A stretch of 64,000 nucleotides of DNA, from the NCBI RefSeq assembly GCF_964355755.1, contig NC_092680.1:20809001-20873000 (forward strand), in the 5' to 3' direction. Numbering within the stretch: position 1 is the first letter of the stretch; each line of letters begins with the position of its first letter. The DNA is from Antedon mediterranea (Eukaryota; Echinodermata; Crinoidea; Comatulida; Antedonidae). The notes below the pieces were generated by a model. That model searched no databases. It was not told the origin of the DNA and saw nothing but the letters and a program-made list of their open reading frames with translations. The position numbers and the translations under genes were made by a program. Below are positions 1-12,662 of the stretch, one piece after another.

Positions 1-1251
1 TTAGTTTACATTTAAAGAGAGATGATATCCCGATTAATGAAGAATGCTGCAATTCGCACAAAGGTGTTTGTTGGCCATGGCATGATGAAATTGGACAGAA
101 AATGTTTGAGGCATTGGTAAAAGTCTTGTAGAAGGCAAACTGTCTATATGGGATCCTAAGAAAACAACGAATATTGGCAAAAAATATATATGACGGTGAA
201 TACAGGTGACAAACTTATCAAAGTAAAAGAAGACTCCTATAGAGATTATTTGCCGGTGAAATGAGGTATTTCAGTTATTTTGCCAATTTGTTTCTGAACA
301 AGGTCTGTGGAAGTTTGATGGATACAGCAGTAGAGAACGAAGGAAGGTCAACTTACTGTATCGCATCCAAGATTAGAAATATTTCATTGAAGGACTTTGG
401 CAGAGTTAGTTGTCATTTAACTGAAGAAGTTTATGAGATGTTTTAATATGAAGAAGTGTACTGTCAGTAATGTAGACCTCCTGATGGTCAACATTTTGTG
501 TTAATCACCATGTTGTTGTCATAAGCATATCATTTTGTATATTTCAATCTAATTTTATTTAACTTATACAAGTTTTAATAAGAAATTTAACCCATTTAAA
601 AAAAATTGCGGCCATTTTAAAATTCAAAATGGCCGCCATTTTGTGTTAATCACCAATGTTGTTGTCATAGGCCTATCATTTTATGTGATTTCAATCAACG
701 TCATAACTTGCACATGTTTTAATAAGAAATTTAATCCATTTTTTTAAAATGGCGGCCATTTTGAAATTTAAAATGTCAGAATACTAATGAATATAGGTTT
801 ATAATAATTCTTATATAGCAGAGAACCCATATGAACTTAAAATATTATTCATAATGGGTGTTACTTTGTCCAATATGGTACATTTATTGGATATTTTACA
901 TATTGGCGGCCATCTTGGATTTGACACCCTTAAGCTTTTTAAAAAAAATGGCAACATATTTTTTTCATTACTTTACATCCTAAAGACACTAAATCAGCTG
1001 GAATTTTGCTTTTAACAAAAAAATGACACGAAATTACATACTGGCCTACACTAATATCTTATTTTATTTTATGACAGTTTTGAGACAATTCTCCTTGAGA
1101 GGCCATATTGTAACAACAAGTAAAGAGTAACATTGTCAAGATAAAATATAACAATATAATATATTTTTATTGCCTTATAAAAAGGTTGATTATAATTATT
1201 ATTGATGAAGTATAATGGATATTAATAATAATAAAAGCAACAGATGTTTAC
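1..1251. other. Left flank of CHD1L: unidentified coding-like fragment and duplicated repeat
   Basis: An open frame on the plus strand runs from base 3 to a TAG at 129-131 and is rich in Cys, His and Trp (CCNSHKGVCWPWHDE). A second short frame lies at 261-446. I do not recognise either; they may be decayed pieces of one transposon or gene. Bases about 495-775 hold two diverged copies of a roughly 140-bp unit containing TTTTGTGTTAATCACCA and GGCCATTTT. The remaining bases are AT-rich. The last CHD1L exon is not found here and must lie further left. Confidence 0.4.
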
Positions 1252-4200
1252 CTTTCTTTTTTCTGGCAATATTATAGATTTTTTGAAGAGCTGTCTCTAA
1301 TGCAGATAACTTAATACCTGATAGGTTGTTATACTTATCCCTATGCTGAGCCACAACTAATATCAGCTGCAAAATAATTTATATATTTGTTTATTTAATG
1401 TTATATTATGTCTATTTCTTTAAATTAAATCACGATTTTAATCGAATTAACATTGAGTTTTAGGTGTCCAAGTTAAGTGGTCAGTAGTCATAGTAATAGG
1501 TCATCCATTAAGTGGTCTGTAGTCATAGTGATAGGTCATCCATGGAACTAGTAAACCTACCCAATCTTTAGTATCTTTCTGTGATTTTATATCATCTAAT
1601 TTCATAAGATGTGCATCGCCAAGGTTTAAATCTAAAGAATAAAACAAAGACAAGGATCTATCCTTCATTATATCAATTATAATAACAACACTTGCAATCA
1701 AATTTACAGTAGTTTCACAATAGGTTATGTATATAAGGTTCATAAACTCTAAATATTATTGATTTAATATCAATTTAATCAATATAAAATAAAATACAGC
1801 AAGCTATGCCAAAGTGTAATTAATGACCACAGACATTAATTAAGGGTATGTTTGACTGTCATTATTTATCTTTATCTATACATTATTCAGGTGAACAGCA
1901 TTACATACCTTTCATCTCACCAGCTAGTTCATACCTATCAGCTGGCGTTGGACTGCGTGCATCAATCGCAGAGAATAAACCACCTGAACCCCAACTACCG
2001 CTGTCATCTATACAAAAAGAAAAAAGAGATTTTACTTTTAATATGAACACTTAATTTTGTTTGCAAAAAATTGAATTGATGAGGAAGTAATGATTAATGT
2101 ATAATCTCTTTCTCTTTGTTTTAATTTCTCATTTATTTCTTTTTTTGTTTTATCCTACATTTCCTTGCACATGGTTGTGGTTGTGATGATTTACAAATGT
2201 ATCAATACTATATCAATTAATTCATTACTACAAACAAGAATTGAAAGTACTGAAATCTGATATGAAACCCAGTATTAAATAAAAAAGAAATGTTAATTTT
2301 AATATGAACTAAATTCTTTTTTATCCTCCATTTCTTCGCATAACCTTTAAGAAAATATAGACGATTTAGTAGTGTATCTTAAGTACTGAAATCCAGTATT
2401 TAGAAAGGAACATTACATTTCAATGAAAAATGCACAATTTACACTCTTCAAAAACTCACCAACACAATGAACAATGAGGGCGTCTTTGCCATTGGTATTT
2501 ACTGGATGTGTAACGTCACCACCAACATAACCAAGAGGTGTGTCATCTTGGTCATCTAGTTCATCTTCATCCTCTTCATTTTCAGATGGTACATTCAGAG
2601 ATTCATAATCATTCTCTTTCCACATTTTCTCACTGAATAACAAAATTCAAATATAATTATAATCTTTTCTGTCACCAACGTTACAAAGTTTTTTAAAAGG
2701 TCAAAGTTTACAGATAAATAAAATATAAATTATCATTGGTTAGCGCTTACAGTTTTCGTCTTCTTTCTTCTGTTCGTTTCATTTCAGCTTCCTGCTTCAG
2801 TCTAGCACGTTTGGTGGCAGCATCTTGTCGTTTCTTCTTTAATTCTTCCTGTTCCTCATCTGTAAGAATCTTCCTCTTTCTATGCGGTAAGTCTTTTAAT
2901 GACAATGATGGTGTGTTCGTACTTCTCCGTGACCTTTCACCTGATGTGCTCTGTTCATTTTTCATTATCTTGGCTACGTGGTAAAGTAACATTTTGAATA
3001 TTTTAATTAACAAATTTGTGTTTTTGTTAATCCTTTATGTACACAGCCATGGATTATTAAGAAAGACTGTGTACACCTATCTGTTGAAGATAGAATTGTT
3101 TTGATATACAACTAAAAAAATATTTGCACATTTTTCAAGTATGCTTCAACCCTTATATTTTATTTGACAATCACCATTAACAAACATTAAAAATGATTAC
3201 CTGCCAACATTTCATCAAAAGCATTGAGGGCAGCAGAGCTGGTTTCTTTCGAGTAGTCTTTACCTTCAAACATGTACATGTGACTATCTAATATTCAAAT
3301 GTAAACAACAAACAAGACATTATTAATATAAAACTTAAGAGGCCAATAATAACTTTATTCAGTCTGTCCTACTACGGTTGCTTGAGGCTGTACTACTGAA
3401 TTGAAGTCAAGTTGTAATTTATTTTTCTCAATTCTACATTAAATAATAAATTAATTCCAATACCTTGCGTTTGGAAATCCTCACATGAGTCACTTATCAA
3501 CTCAGCATCATCTTGGGCAGCGTCTAAATCCTCGTTACTCATCTTCCATTCTCCATCTACACTTGGTCCCAGTATTCTCTCAAGATCAATTCCGTTTGTC
3601 TGTTCTTCTTCAAGGAGTTTATCAAGTCCAAACTTAAGCATTTCAGACAGCTAAAAAAAAACCATGTTTTACATTTGTTATAAATTCTCACTAAAAAAAA
3701 AAATAAAACAAAAGAAATGAATTTAACATAAAAATTCAATGGGCTCAGAACTACAACCACCACCAGGAAATAGATTTTGGTCCTAAAAAATAATTTTTAT
3801 ATAATTAGTCATAACTAACACACCTGTTGTGGAGTTTCTGATGTACCATTCTTGGTGCCTAAGGAGAATTGACCGCCCTCTATCACCGAAATGGTTAGCT
3901 TAAGCTTAGCATCTGCCCTTCGTAAAATCACTTCCTCAACTGAATCTTTTCCAATTAAACGAATAATCTTTACTGGCCTTAAAAAACAAAATAAACAAGT
4001 TGTGATTAACAATAAAAACAAAAGTTTAGAATTTAGCTATTAGAAACAGATTACAACTAATGTTTTCAAGAGTGCATTGAAAACCTATCTGCTTTGGTTT
4101 TCCACAAGCGCCTTGAGCACTTTGGTGGATATGTACGCCTAACAAATCCTATTATAATTTCTATGATGTATAAAGAAAAAATAAGATAACTTACCGAGAT

Positions 4201-7200
4201 TGTCCAATTCTATGAGCACGTGCAGAAGCTTGTAGATCATTCTGTGGGTTAAAATCTGTATCCAAGAATATCACGGTGTCTGCACTAACCAAGTTTAACC
4301 CTTGACCTCCAGCTTTAGTACTTAGTAAGAATACAAATGTCTTTTCATCTCGATTAAAATTCTTAATTGCTAAGAATCGTTCTTCACCTCTCACTGATCC
4401 ATCAAGTCTTTCGTATGAGTAGCCTAGTGATCACAATAAAGAAAAATAAAATGTTAACAATACAGTTAGTTCTTCACCTCTCACTGATCCATCAAGTCTT
4501 TCATATGAGTAGCCTAGTGAGCACAACAAAGAAACATAAAATGTTAACAATACAGTTAGTTCTTCACCTCTCACTGATCCATCAAGTCTTTCATATGAGT
4601 AGCCTAGTGAGAACAATAAAGAAACACAAAATGTTAACAATACAGTTAGTTCTTCACCTCTCACTGATCCATCAAGTCTTTCATATGAGTAGCCTAGTGA
4701 GCACAATAAAGAAACATCAAATGTCAACAATACAGTTAGTTCTTTACCTCTCACTGATCCATCAAGTCTTTCATATGAGTAGCCTAGTGAGAACAATAAA
4801 GAAACATAAAATGTTAACAATACAGATAGTTCTTCACCTCTCACTGATCCATCAAGTCTTTCGTATGAGTAGCCTAGTGAGCACAATAAAGAAACATCAA
4901 ATGTTAACAATACAGTTAGTTCTTCACCTCTCACTGATCCATCAAGTCTTTCATATGAGTAGCCTGTGAGAACAATAAAGAAACATCAAATGTTAACAAT
5001 ACAGATAGTTCTTCACCTCTCACTGATCCATCAAGTCTTTCGTATGAGTAGCCTAGTGAGCACAATAAAGAAACATCAAATGTTAACAATACAGTTAGTT
5101 CTTCACCTCTCACTGATCCATCAAGTCTTTCATATGAGTAGCCTAGTGAGAACAATAAAGAAACATAACATGTTAACAATACAGTTAGTTCTTCACCTCT
5201 CACTAATCCATCAAGTCTTTCATATGAGTAGCCTAGTGAGCACAATAAAGATACATAAAATGTTAACAATACAGTTAGTTCTTCACCTCTCACTGATCCA
5301 TCATGTCTTTCATATGAGTAGCCTAGTGATCACAATAAAGAAACATAGAATGTTAACAATACAGTTAGTTCTTCACCTCTCACTGATCCATCAAGTCTTT
5401 CATATGAGTAGCCTAGTGAGAACAATAAAGAAACATAAAATGTTAACAATACAGTTAGTTCTTCACCTCTCACTGATCCATCAAGTCTTTCATATGAGTA
5501 GCCTAGTGAGAACAATAAAGAAACATAGAATGTTAACAATACAGTTAGTTCTTCACCTCTCACTGATCCATCAAGTCTTTCATATGAGTAGCCTAGTGAG
5601 CACAATAAAGAAACATCAAATGTTAACAATACAGTTAGTTCTTCACCTCTCACTGATCCATCAAGTCTTTCATATGAGTAGCCTAGTGAGCACAATAAAG
5701 AAACATAGAATGTTAACAATACAGTTAGTTCTTCACCTCTCACTGATCCATCAAGTCTTTCATATGAGTAGCCTAGTGAGCACAATAAAGATACATAAAA
5801 TGTTAACAATACAGTTAGTTCTTCACCTCTCACTGATCCATCAAGTCTTTCATATGAGTAGCCTAGTGAGAACAATAAAGAAACATAGAATGTTAACAAT
5901 ACAGTTAGTTCTTCACCTCTCACTGATCCATCAAGTCTTTCGTATGAGTAGCCTAGTGAGCACAATAAAGAAACATAGAATGTTAACAATACAGTTAGTT
6001 CTTCACCTCTCACTGATCCATCAAGTCTTTTGTATGAGTAGCCTAGTGAGAACAATAAAGAAACATAACATGTTAACAATACAGTTAGTTCTTCACCTCT
6101 CACTGATCCATCAAGTCTTTCATATGAGTAGCCTAGTGATCACAATAAAGAAACATCAAATGTTAACAATACAGATAGTTCTTCACCTCTCACTGATCCA
6201 TCAAGTCTTTCATATGAGTAGCCTAGTGATCACAATAAAGAAACATCAAATGTTAACAATACAGTTAGTTCTTCACCTCTCACTGATCCATCAAGTCTTT
6301 CATATGAGTAGCCTAGTGATCACAATAAAGAAACATCAAATGTTAACAATACAGATAGTTCTTCACCTCTCACTGATCCATCAAGTCTTTCATATGAGTA
6401 GCCTAGTGAGCACAATAAAGAAACATCAAATGTTAACAAGGTCTGTTTTACAGTACAGTGAAGTAGCCTCAAGGAAGTGGTGTAGTTTTCGCAAAAAAGG
6501 AAACAATATCTGTTTAAGTCACTTGGTTGTCAAAGGCCTCTGTAAAAAAGTGGTCAGGTTGAAACTTTACAAACCTTATTAGTGGCTAAGGCCCTGCAGT
6601 AGTTTTGATAGCTTTTTTAAATGTTATATATCTATATGTATCTCCATTGATGTCCAGCCACTGATACACACGGCATTGTCATTTTTTTTTAACAAGTTGC
6701 CTTTCGATATACAACTATATTAGTAATGTAACAGATGGATACAATTTGTATACTGTATTGTGGATTTGTGGTGTTTTTTATGTATTTATGTGTGTTTGAC
6801 CTGAATAAATGAATACCCTCTGTACTCTTTGGTGTTTGTGTTCCTAAAACTGACCTCTGAATCCTAGGTAATCCTGTACTATGTCCAACATCCTGGTCAT
6901 CTGGGAGAAAAGAAGGACCTTATGACCATGTTGATATAGCAACAGAAGTAGTTGATCTAACAGGTGCAATTTACCACTTGCTTCAACCAGGTGTTCCCCA
7001 AGTTCAAATGGCTCTGGTTCCACACCTGCAAAGAGAAAGTTTACCTTTTCCTTACTTCAACTTTTTATGGTAAGATTTGATAATCTCTAAAGGAGGTACT
7101 GTATTAATAAATTGAACTATTATTAAATTGAACTATTGACATTAAAAAATATTAATTTGAAAATTAGGATTAGTAAACAATGCCCAGGTGGAACTTAACA

Positions 7201-10200
7201 TAAATTGTAAAGTGCAAAAGTACATACAATACAAATATCAAAGCAATGAAATTCCTAAATAATTACCATCAAATAAATATGGGTGACTGACACATTTCCT
7301 GAGTTGAATCATAATGTTCATAAGTTGTGTCTTAGATGGTCCAATACAGTCTTGATTAAATGCAGCTGGAAAAAGAACATACAGAAACTATTATCTAGTA
7401 CTCTTAATTACAAGTTGTACGTAATAACATTAAAAACTGTTGAAACAGAGGTGTACAGTACATGAGAAATGTCATTAAAGTGAAGCTACAGCTTGAATTA
7501 GCAAAATTAAACGATATTGCTTCGTAAAGCTCAGCATTATTAGATTCTTGGCCTTTTAAAATTGATTCAAGTTTTTTTTTAACAAACGATTCAAACGATA
7601 GCTGGTCTTCGCTTTCGAATTCAGCAGGCTTGGTATTTGCTCGTGTAGATCGTGACATGGCGGCCTAGAGAAAATTAATATGCAAGTAGTGCGTTTCAGG
7701 AGCTCGTTGTGTAAGCGTCTTACTCCGATCGAATCATTGAACTGTATTGACCTAGTGCCAAGGTTGTAACTCACCACTCTATCAACTCCACTCCCTTAAA
7801 TAGTTTATCCATCCTGTAATTGGCGAGTTTACTCACTGTTGGATATAGTATGAAATTTAAAAAAAAAGGTGATATAAATCCGATTGAAAACTTGCTTTAT
7901 AAATGTCACAAGATGGATGCACAGAATTCAACTGACCATAGTCTTTAAGAAGCACAGCTTTGTAGTACTTTTTCTGTAGGGCTGTTAGTCCATGAAATAG
8001 AACAACTTCAGTCTTCTTTGGCAGATCACTCAAAACTTCTGATTTAGTTCTTCTGAGTAGAAAAGGTGACAGCAAGTTGTGCAACTGGTTTTTCACTGTA
8101 TGTGTATAATATAATTCATTATTTGGAAGGTTGAATTTCTATAGTTTTAGATTTTTAATACAATCATTTAGAAATGTCAAGAATTTGTTAATATGCCTAA
8201 TTTTTCAATTTCTTTGTTATAAAAGGCTGTAGAACAAATTAAGCAGAGTATATTTATAGACAAGAATTAACTCAATTGTTTTTGTTTTTAAATCCAATTT
8301 AGAACTACCTGAATCGTCATCTATATTTTCAAAATAATCTATGAAATCTTGCGAGTATTTCTGTTTGAATATCTTGGGTGCAATGAATGCTAATAGGTTA
8401 TACAGTTCCTTTAAATTATTCTGTACTGGTGTTCCTGTGAGCAGAAGACGTGTCACATCAAACTAGAAAAAACAAGAGGGCATATTTGTAGTTATAAACA
8501 TATCAAATAAAGACTGTGAGCTTGAACAGGATCATGTAGGAAAATACAGTAATCTAATTATCATACTTTTCTCGAACATAAAAACTCTCAGTTAAATGAT
8601 ATTGACTTACATTACTGAGTGCTTGATGGAGCATAGCGTTTGAGTTTTTAAGTCGGTGAGCCTCGTCAACTACCAAGGCTTCCCACGGTATGCTCTCGAG
8701 AAATGCAACATCTTTAAGCACCATCTGAAAATATATTGAGTATTAATATACACAGTAATTAATACTGCTTCCTTCTTCTAGCATTAGTGCTGGAGTTGAC
8801 TCTATGTTGCAGGTGCAAACAGTGATGTTGTATCTATGTTTTGCCAATTTAATCTGAACATTGACCTGTACATTACCTGTACTACTATACTATTAGTAAT
8901 AATCAATGTAAGACTTATTCATTACAGATACCTCATAAGTTGTTAGTATCACATGATACCCTTGTGATCCATTTTTAATTCTTGTTTGAATGTCAGCTCT
9001 TATCTCCTTATCACCAATGTACTGTACAATCTTTAAGCAAGGGGAAAACCTGTATAAAACCATATCAGTCATTTTTCATTATTAAGTTATCATAAATACA
9101 CATTATGTTATACTTTTTACACAATAAATAAGCTATTTTAAAGGTGTATAATACATAATTTGATTATAATTTTTATCATGAAAATGTTGATCTATGGTCT
9201 AATATCAAATCTAAAACCCATTCAATTGAAGCACACAATAGCCTGCGTCATTATCTTACTTTTCAAATTCATCTTTCCAATTATCCATGACCGATAAAGG
9301 GCATACCACTAAAAAGCGTTCCTTTTTTTTAACCATTGCCAGATACAACAGAACTGCAATTGTCTGCAAAAAAGACAAAAATAGTTCAAATGATCAAAAT
9401 GTTATGTCAGCAATGATAAAAAATGATTTATGATGATGTATAAAAAATGTAATGCAAAATTACTGACTGTATATGTTTTGAAACGATAAATAAATGAACG
9501 ATAACAAATTGACGATGATATGACTATAAAAGTTATGATATGAATGGTAAAAAAGAAATGATGGTCGTACTTGACAGGTCTTTCCCAGACCCATTTCATC
9601 TCCCAGGATACATCCGTGGTTTTTCAAGCAGCGTGCAACCATCCATTTTACTCCTTCCACCTGATACGGTCTTAGTGTTATCCCTAATAAAGATAAAATG
9701 TCGAAATAATAACAATCAATTAACTAGATTTGAACTCGTCACTACGGACGAGTTAGGTTATCCGCAGCGCAAAAGCCACGTGCACGTCATACGTTAGAAT
9801 ATTGAGCGCAAAAAAATATACGATTATGGCATTGAAAAATGTTAGTGCGCTCTCTATTTTGCGTCGCGTCTAAGTATATACGGTATAACACTATATACTG
9901 TATACGTACTACATACAGTGCAGAATAGGTGAAAATAAGTGACCAAAGTTATTGACGCATTTGAACATGATGACGTCATCACAATTTTTAAAATGGTGGA
10001 TCATGTGAAAGATAATTGATTGATCTAGACAATATAAAAAAATTTAGTGAAATGGAATAAGGATAAGTAGAGATGCGCTCTATTAAATTGACGAGCTATG
10101 ACGAAAGAGAAAAAAATCCTATATTTTATATTCGGGTGGCCATACGATGACGTCACAATGTCCGGTTAGCCATATCAATGCATGATTCGAGAAAAACAAC

Positions 10201-11420
10201 TCATCTACTTCCAGAATATGTAATTTTAAAAAAGTTCACCACGTAGTTTAGAATTTATGACTGTTTAAAAAAAGGTCTAATTTTGACGATTTTTTGAAGT
10301 TTTTCATTAAAAATGCGCGCAAATTGTTCAATTCTACGTGCTCGTATGACGTGATATTAAGTCGAAATTGTATAAAAATTGGTAAAATTACTAGAAAAGG
10401 CTGAAAAAACAAAAATCAAGCAAAAAAAGGATGTTTTTGCGCTAAGTGCGCACGTGCGCGTAAAAAAATTGCGCACGCGTGGGAATTTTTGAAATGCTCA
10501 AAATGACCTGAAACGCGTAGAAAGTTGATTAGAAATTGATTTTACGCATTTTGAAATTTTAAACGCGCGTGCGCGCGTAACTTTTTGTCAAACATGCCAT
10601 TTTTAATCCATAGAAAGTTTGAGCATGTTATGACTTAAATTTTCACCAAGTTTCAATACAAAATGACTTTTAGTTTTTATTCTATGATCAATCATTGAAA
10701 TTCATAAAATTGCGCGTAACTTACGCTGCGCAATTCGGACGTGACCGAAAACCTTATTACGACATCTTCAGATAGAGGTCAATCTTCTGATAAAGTTATA
10801 CAATGTTATGTTAAGAAGATTTAGAGATACACTAGCAACAAAATTTGTGGAAAGAAAGAAGAAAATAGAAAAAAAAAGAGAAAAAGAAAAAAAAAAAGAT
10901 CCTGACAATAACAAGGGGTTATCCGCCAAGTGCGGATAACCAAAAAATAAATACAACAAACGATTTTAAGCCGATATTTGTATGTGTAAAATTTATGTCG
11001 AGGATTATTTATGAATTGACAATACACATAACAATTATGCTGAGTATAGTTTGAATTGATGCTTAGTAGGTAGGCTAGTAAAAATTTAAAAAGGGGCAGT
11101 CTTCTAGTTCTAGTAGGCCTACTAGTACTAGCTAGTAGTAGGTAGGCCCTATCCTAGCTAGTAGGAATATAGTAGCTAACTAGTAGCTAGCTAATAATAG
11201 TTAGTAGGGGTAAGCCTAGACCTAAAACTACCATTTCAAACAATACCAGCCACTAATTAATAATAGGGCTTATAGGCTAGGCTTATATCTAAATCGACAA
11301 CAAAATACCTTTCAAGAATGGTTCAATCATTAACAATTGAAACAAATTATTTTGTTTTTGTTTACAGACATCTTCATTGTCAAGTTTATAAAGGAGTTGA
11401 CTTATTCGTTTAGGAATCAT
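1252..11420 (-). CDS. CHD1L: Chromatin remodeler CHD1L/ALC1 (SNF2 ATPase plus macro domain), 3' end outside window
   Basis: Eighteen exons, all phases consistent: 11309-11420, 9571-9683, 9260-9363, 8932-9049, 8611-8724, 8309-8462, 7937-8095, 7267-7365, 6855-7025, 4195-4423, 3824-3977, 3464-3650, 3201-3287, 2751-2973, 2460-2632, 1909-2007, 1561-1631, 1252-1366. The visible product is 827 residues; the human protein is about 897, so only a C-terminal piece is missing. SNF2 motifs are intact: Walker A DEMGLGKT (66-73), DEAH (169-172), LLTGTPVQN in exon 6, then the helicase C lobe with [10 protein letters not shown] and ARAHRIGQ in exon 10. A basic, helical linker (exons 13-14) precedes a macro domain starting near residue 708 ([18 protein letters not shown]), which in this family binds ADP-ribose and relieves autoinhibition at PARP-marked DNA damage. 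The start ATG (11418-11420) has an in-frame TAG 9 bases upstream. Exon 10 is preceded by a large minisatellite built from its own 5' edge. Confidence 0.95.
4382..6440. repeat. 90-bp minisatellite, 23 copies, derived from the 5' edge of CHD1L exon 10
   Basis: The unit is exactly 90 bp and contains, on the minus strand, a splice acceptor (CACTAG), the first 15 codons of exon 10 ([15 protein letters not shown]), and about 45 bp of intron. The left-most copy is the true exon; the other 22 lie in the upstream intron (4424-6854). Because 90 is a multiple of three, long open frames run through the array on both strands; these are by-products of periodicity. A 1-bp deletion near 4965 shifts frame in one copy. 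The copy next to the real exon, and several others, carry a TGA just before the acceptor, so in-frame read-through into exon 10 is blocked. Confidence 0.97.
7404..7780 (-). mobile_element. Possible retroelement 5' fragment in CHD1L intron 7
   Basis: Between CHD1L exons 7 and 8 there is a minus-strand reading frame starting at 7658 ([14 protein letters not shown]...) that is highly charged and looks like the start of an ORF1-type protein of a non-LTR element or transposon. It has no counterpart in CHD1L, and the flanking exons join in frame without it. The stretch ahead of the ATG (7659-7780) is less AT-rich than the neighbouring intron. I do not recognise the family. Confidence 0.35.
9730..10945. 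repeat. Unclassified CpG-rich interspersed repeat in CHD1L intron 1
   Basis: Most of the 1.6-kb first intron is unlike its neighbours: it is rich in GCGC, CGCACG and ACGCGC words against an otherwise AT-rich, CpG-poor background. The left part contains GGTTATCCGCAGCGC (about 9754) and the right end a hairpin made of GGTTATCCGC and its complement around 10918-10942. A purine run lies at about 10850-10900. No coding sequence is visible. It is probably a non-autonomous transposon, but its ends are not proven. Confidence 0.4.
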
Positions 11421-12346
11421 CGTTCTAGGCTAGGCCTACTGTAGTGTACTGGCTTCAGTGGGTAATCACACACGTCCAAACTTGTCCACCACGCGCACTA
11501 TTCAGGGTATGGCAATAGAGGGAGACATCAAATCAAAAGTAGGCCTAGGCTAGCCTTATTATATTATTGTCTGTCTTAATTTATTCAGTGATCCATAATA
11601 TAATAATTTAGACGGTTTAGTAATACTTTGTTTAAAATAATATTATTTTTTAAAATCAAGAGTATTATTTTGTTCAAAGATTTTTACAAACTGAGATACT
11701 ATAGCTAGCTCTCAGCTAGCAGTAGCATGCATTACGTAACTAGTTTATGACGTAATTAGGGAAAACCCCTGCTGTAAGTCTCTGATTTTTTTCCGCACAC
11801 ACAAACCAGTATCTTTTGTACGTAATAAAAGATAAAGATGAATAAATCGCATAAACAAATATAATAACAATTATCATATCTTCCTCTTCTATTTTATTGA
11901 AAATCATCTTTACAATGTAAAAGTATTTTATAAATCTATATTATGCAATTAAAAAACATCAAGGTAGTATTACGCATTTTAAAAGTTATTCAATAATACA
12001 TGTCTATAATATTTTTGGAAATGCTTTAAAACATGTTTAAACTTAAGTAGTACCAAATGTAATCTGCTGCCCTTATTCCTCTCATTCTTCTCTGTGTTAA
12101 GTTGGTGCAACATTTTTATAAAAAAATATCTATTTTTATTATAGCCTTTATTTTTCTAATTATATTATTATTATATATGGAATTATAACATGAATTACAT
12201 TGTATTGTAAACAGTCTTGCTAACACTTTGATATCTGTGCCAATTTAGCCTATACAACTCAGCTATGTTTAACCAGAGTTGATTTCAGGCTGTTTGTGAC
12301 AAAATCCTATTAATTGTAGCAATTTAATGAAATAAACTAGGAGAGA
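11421..12346. other. Intergenic region between CHD1L 5' end and TPMT 3' end
   Basis: No gene is seen. Bases 11100-11220 (CHD1L intron 1) and 11430-11560 contain runs of TAGTAG/CTAGG-like simple sequence with many TAGGCC words. The CHD1L promoter must lie near 11421-11900. The rest is AT-rich and includes the expected TPMT 3' untranslated region on the minus strand. Confidence 0.5.
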
Positions 12347-12655
12347 TAATGATCTGTGTCACACAGTATACTGATCTGTGTCACACAGTGTAATGATCTG
12401 TGTCACACAGTATACTGATCTGTGTCACATAGTATAATGATCTGTGTCACACAGTGTAATGATCTGTGTCACATAGTATAATGATCTGTGTCACACAGTA
12501 TAATGATCTGTGTCACACAGTATACTGATCTGTGTCACACAATATAATGATCTGTGTCACACAGTGTAATGATCTGTGTCACATAGTATAATGATCTGTG
12601 TCACACAGTATAATGATCTGTGTCACACAGTATAATGATATGTGTCACACAGCAT
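12347..12655. repeat. 22-bp minisatellite, 14 copies, next to the TPMT stop codon
   Basis: The unit TGATCTGTGTCACACAGTAT plus two bases repeats 14 times with few changes (AGTATA, AGTGTA, CATAGTA variants). Each unit contains the palindrome CTGTGTCACACAG or a near version. On the minus strand the array starts about 10 bases after the TPMT stop codon, so it should be transcribed as the beginning of the 3' untranslated region. Confidence 0.95.
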
Positions 12656-12662
12656 GATCCGA

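Noticed and set aside
4382-6440. CRISPR-like array
   Set aside because: Eukaryotic DNA, and the units are full-length tandem copies with no unique spacers. The same applies to the 22-, 33-, 50-, 62- and 139-bp arrays.
4966-6582. 538-codon plus-strand open frame over the 90-bp array ([15 protein letters not shown] repeats)
   Set aside because: It is the antisense shadow of exon-derived repeats whose length is a multiple of three. No start context, no family, no codon signal.
8217-8308. Extension of CHD1L exon 6 into the following open frame (SSKLDLKTK...)
   Set aside because: The GTAGTT donor after 8309 gives phase 1, which fits exon 7 and matches the known length of the ATPase domain there.
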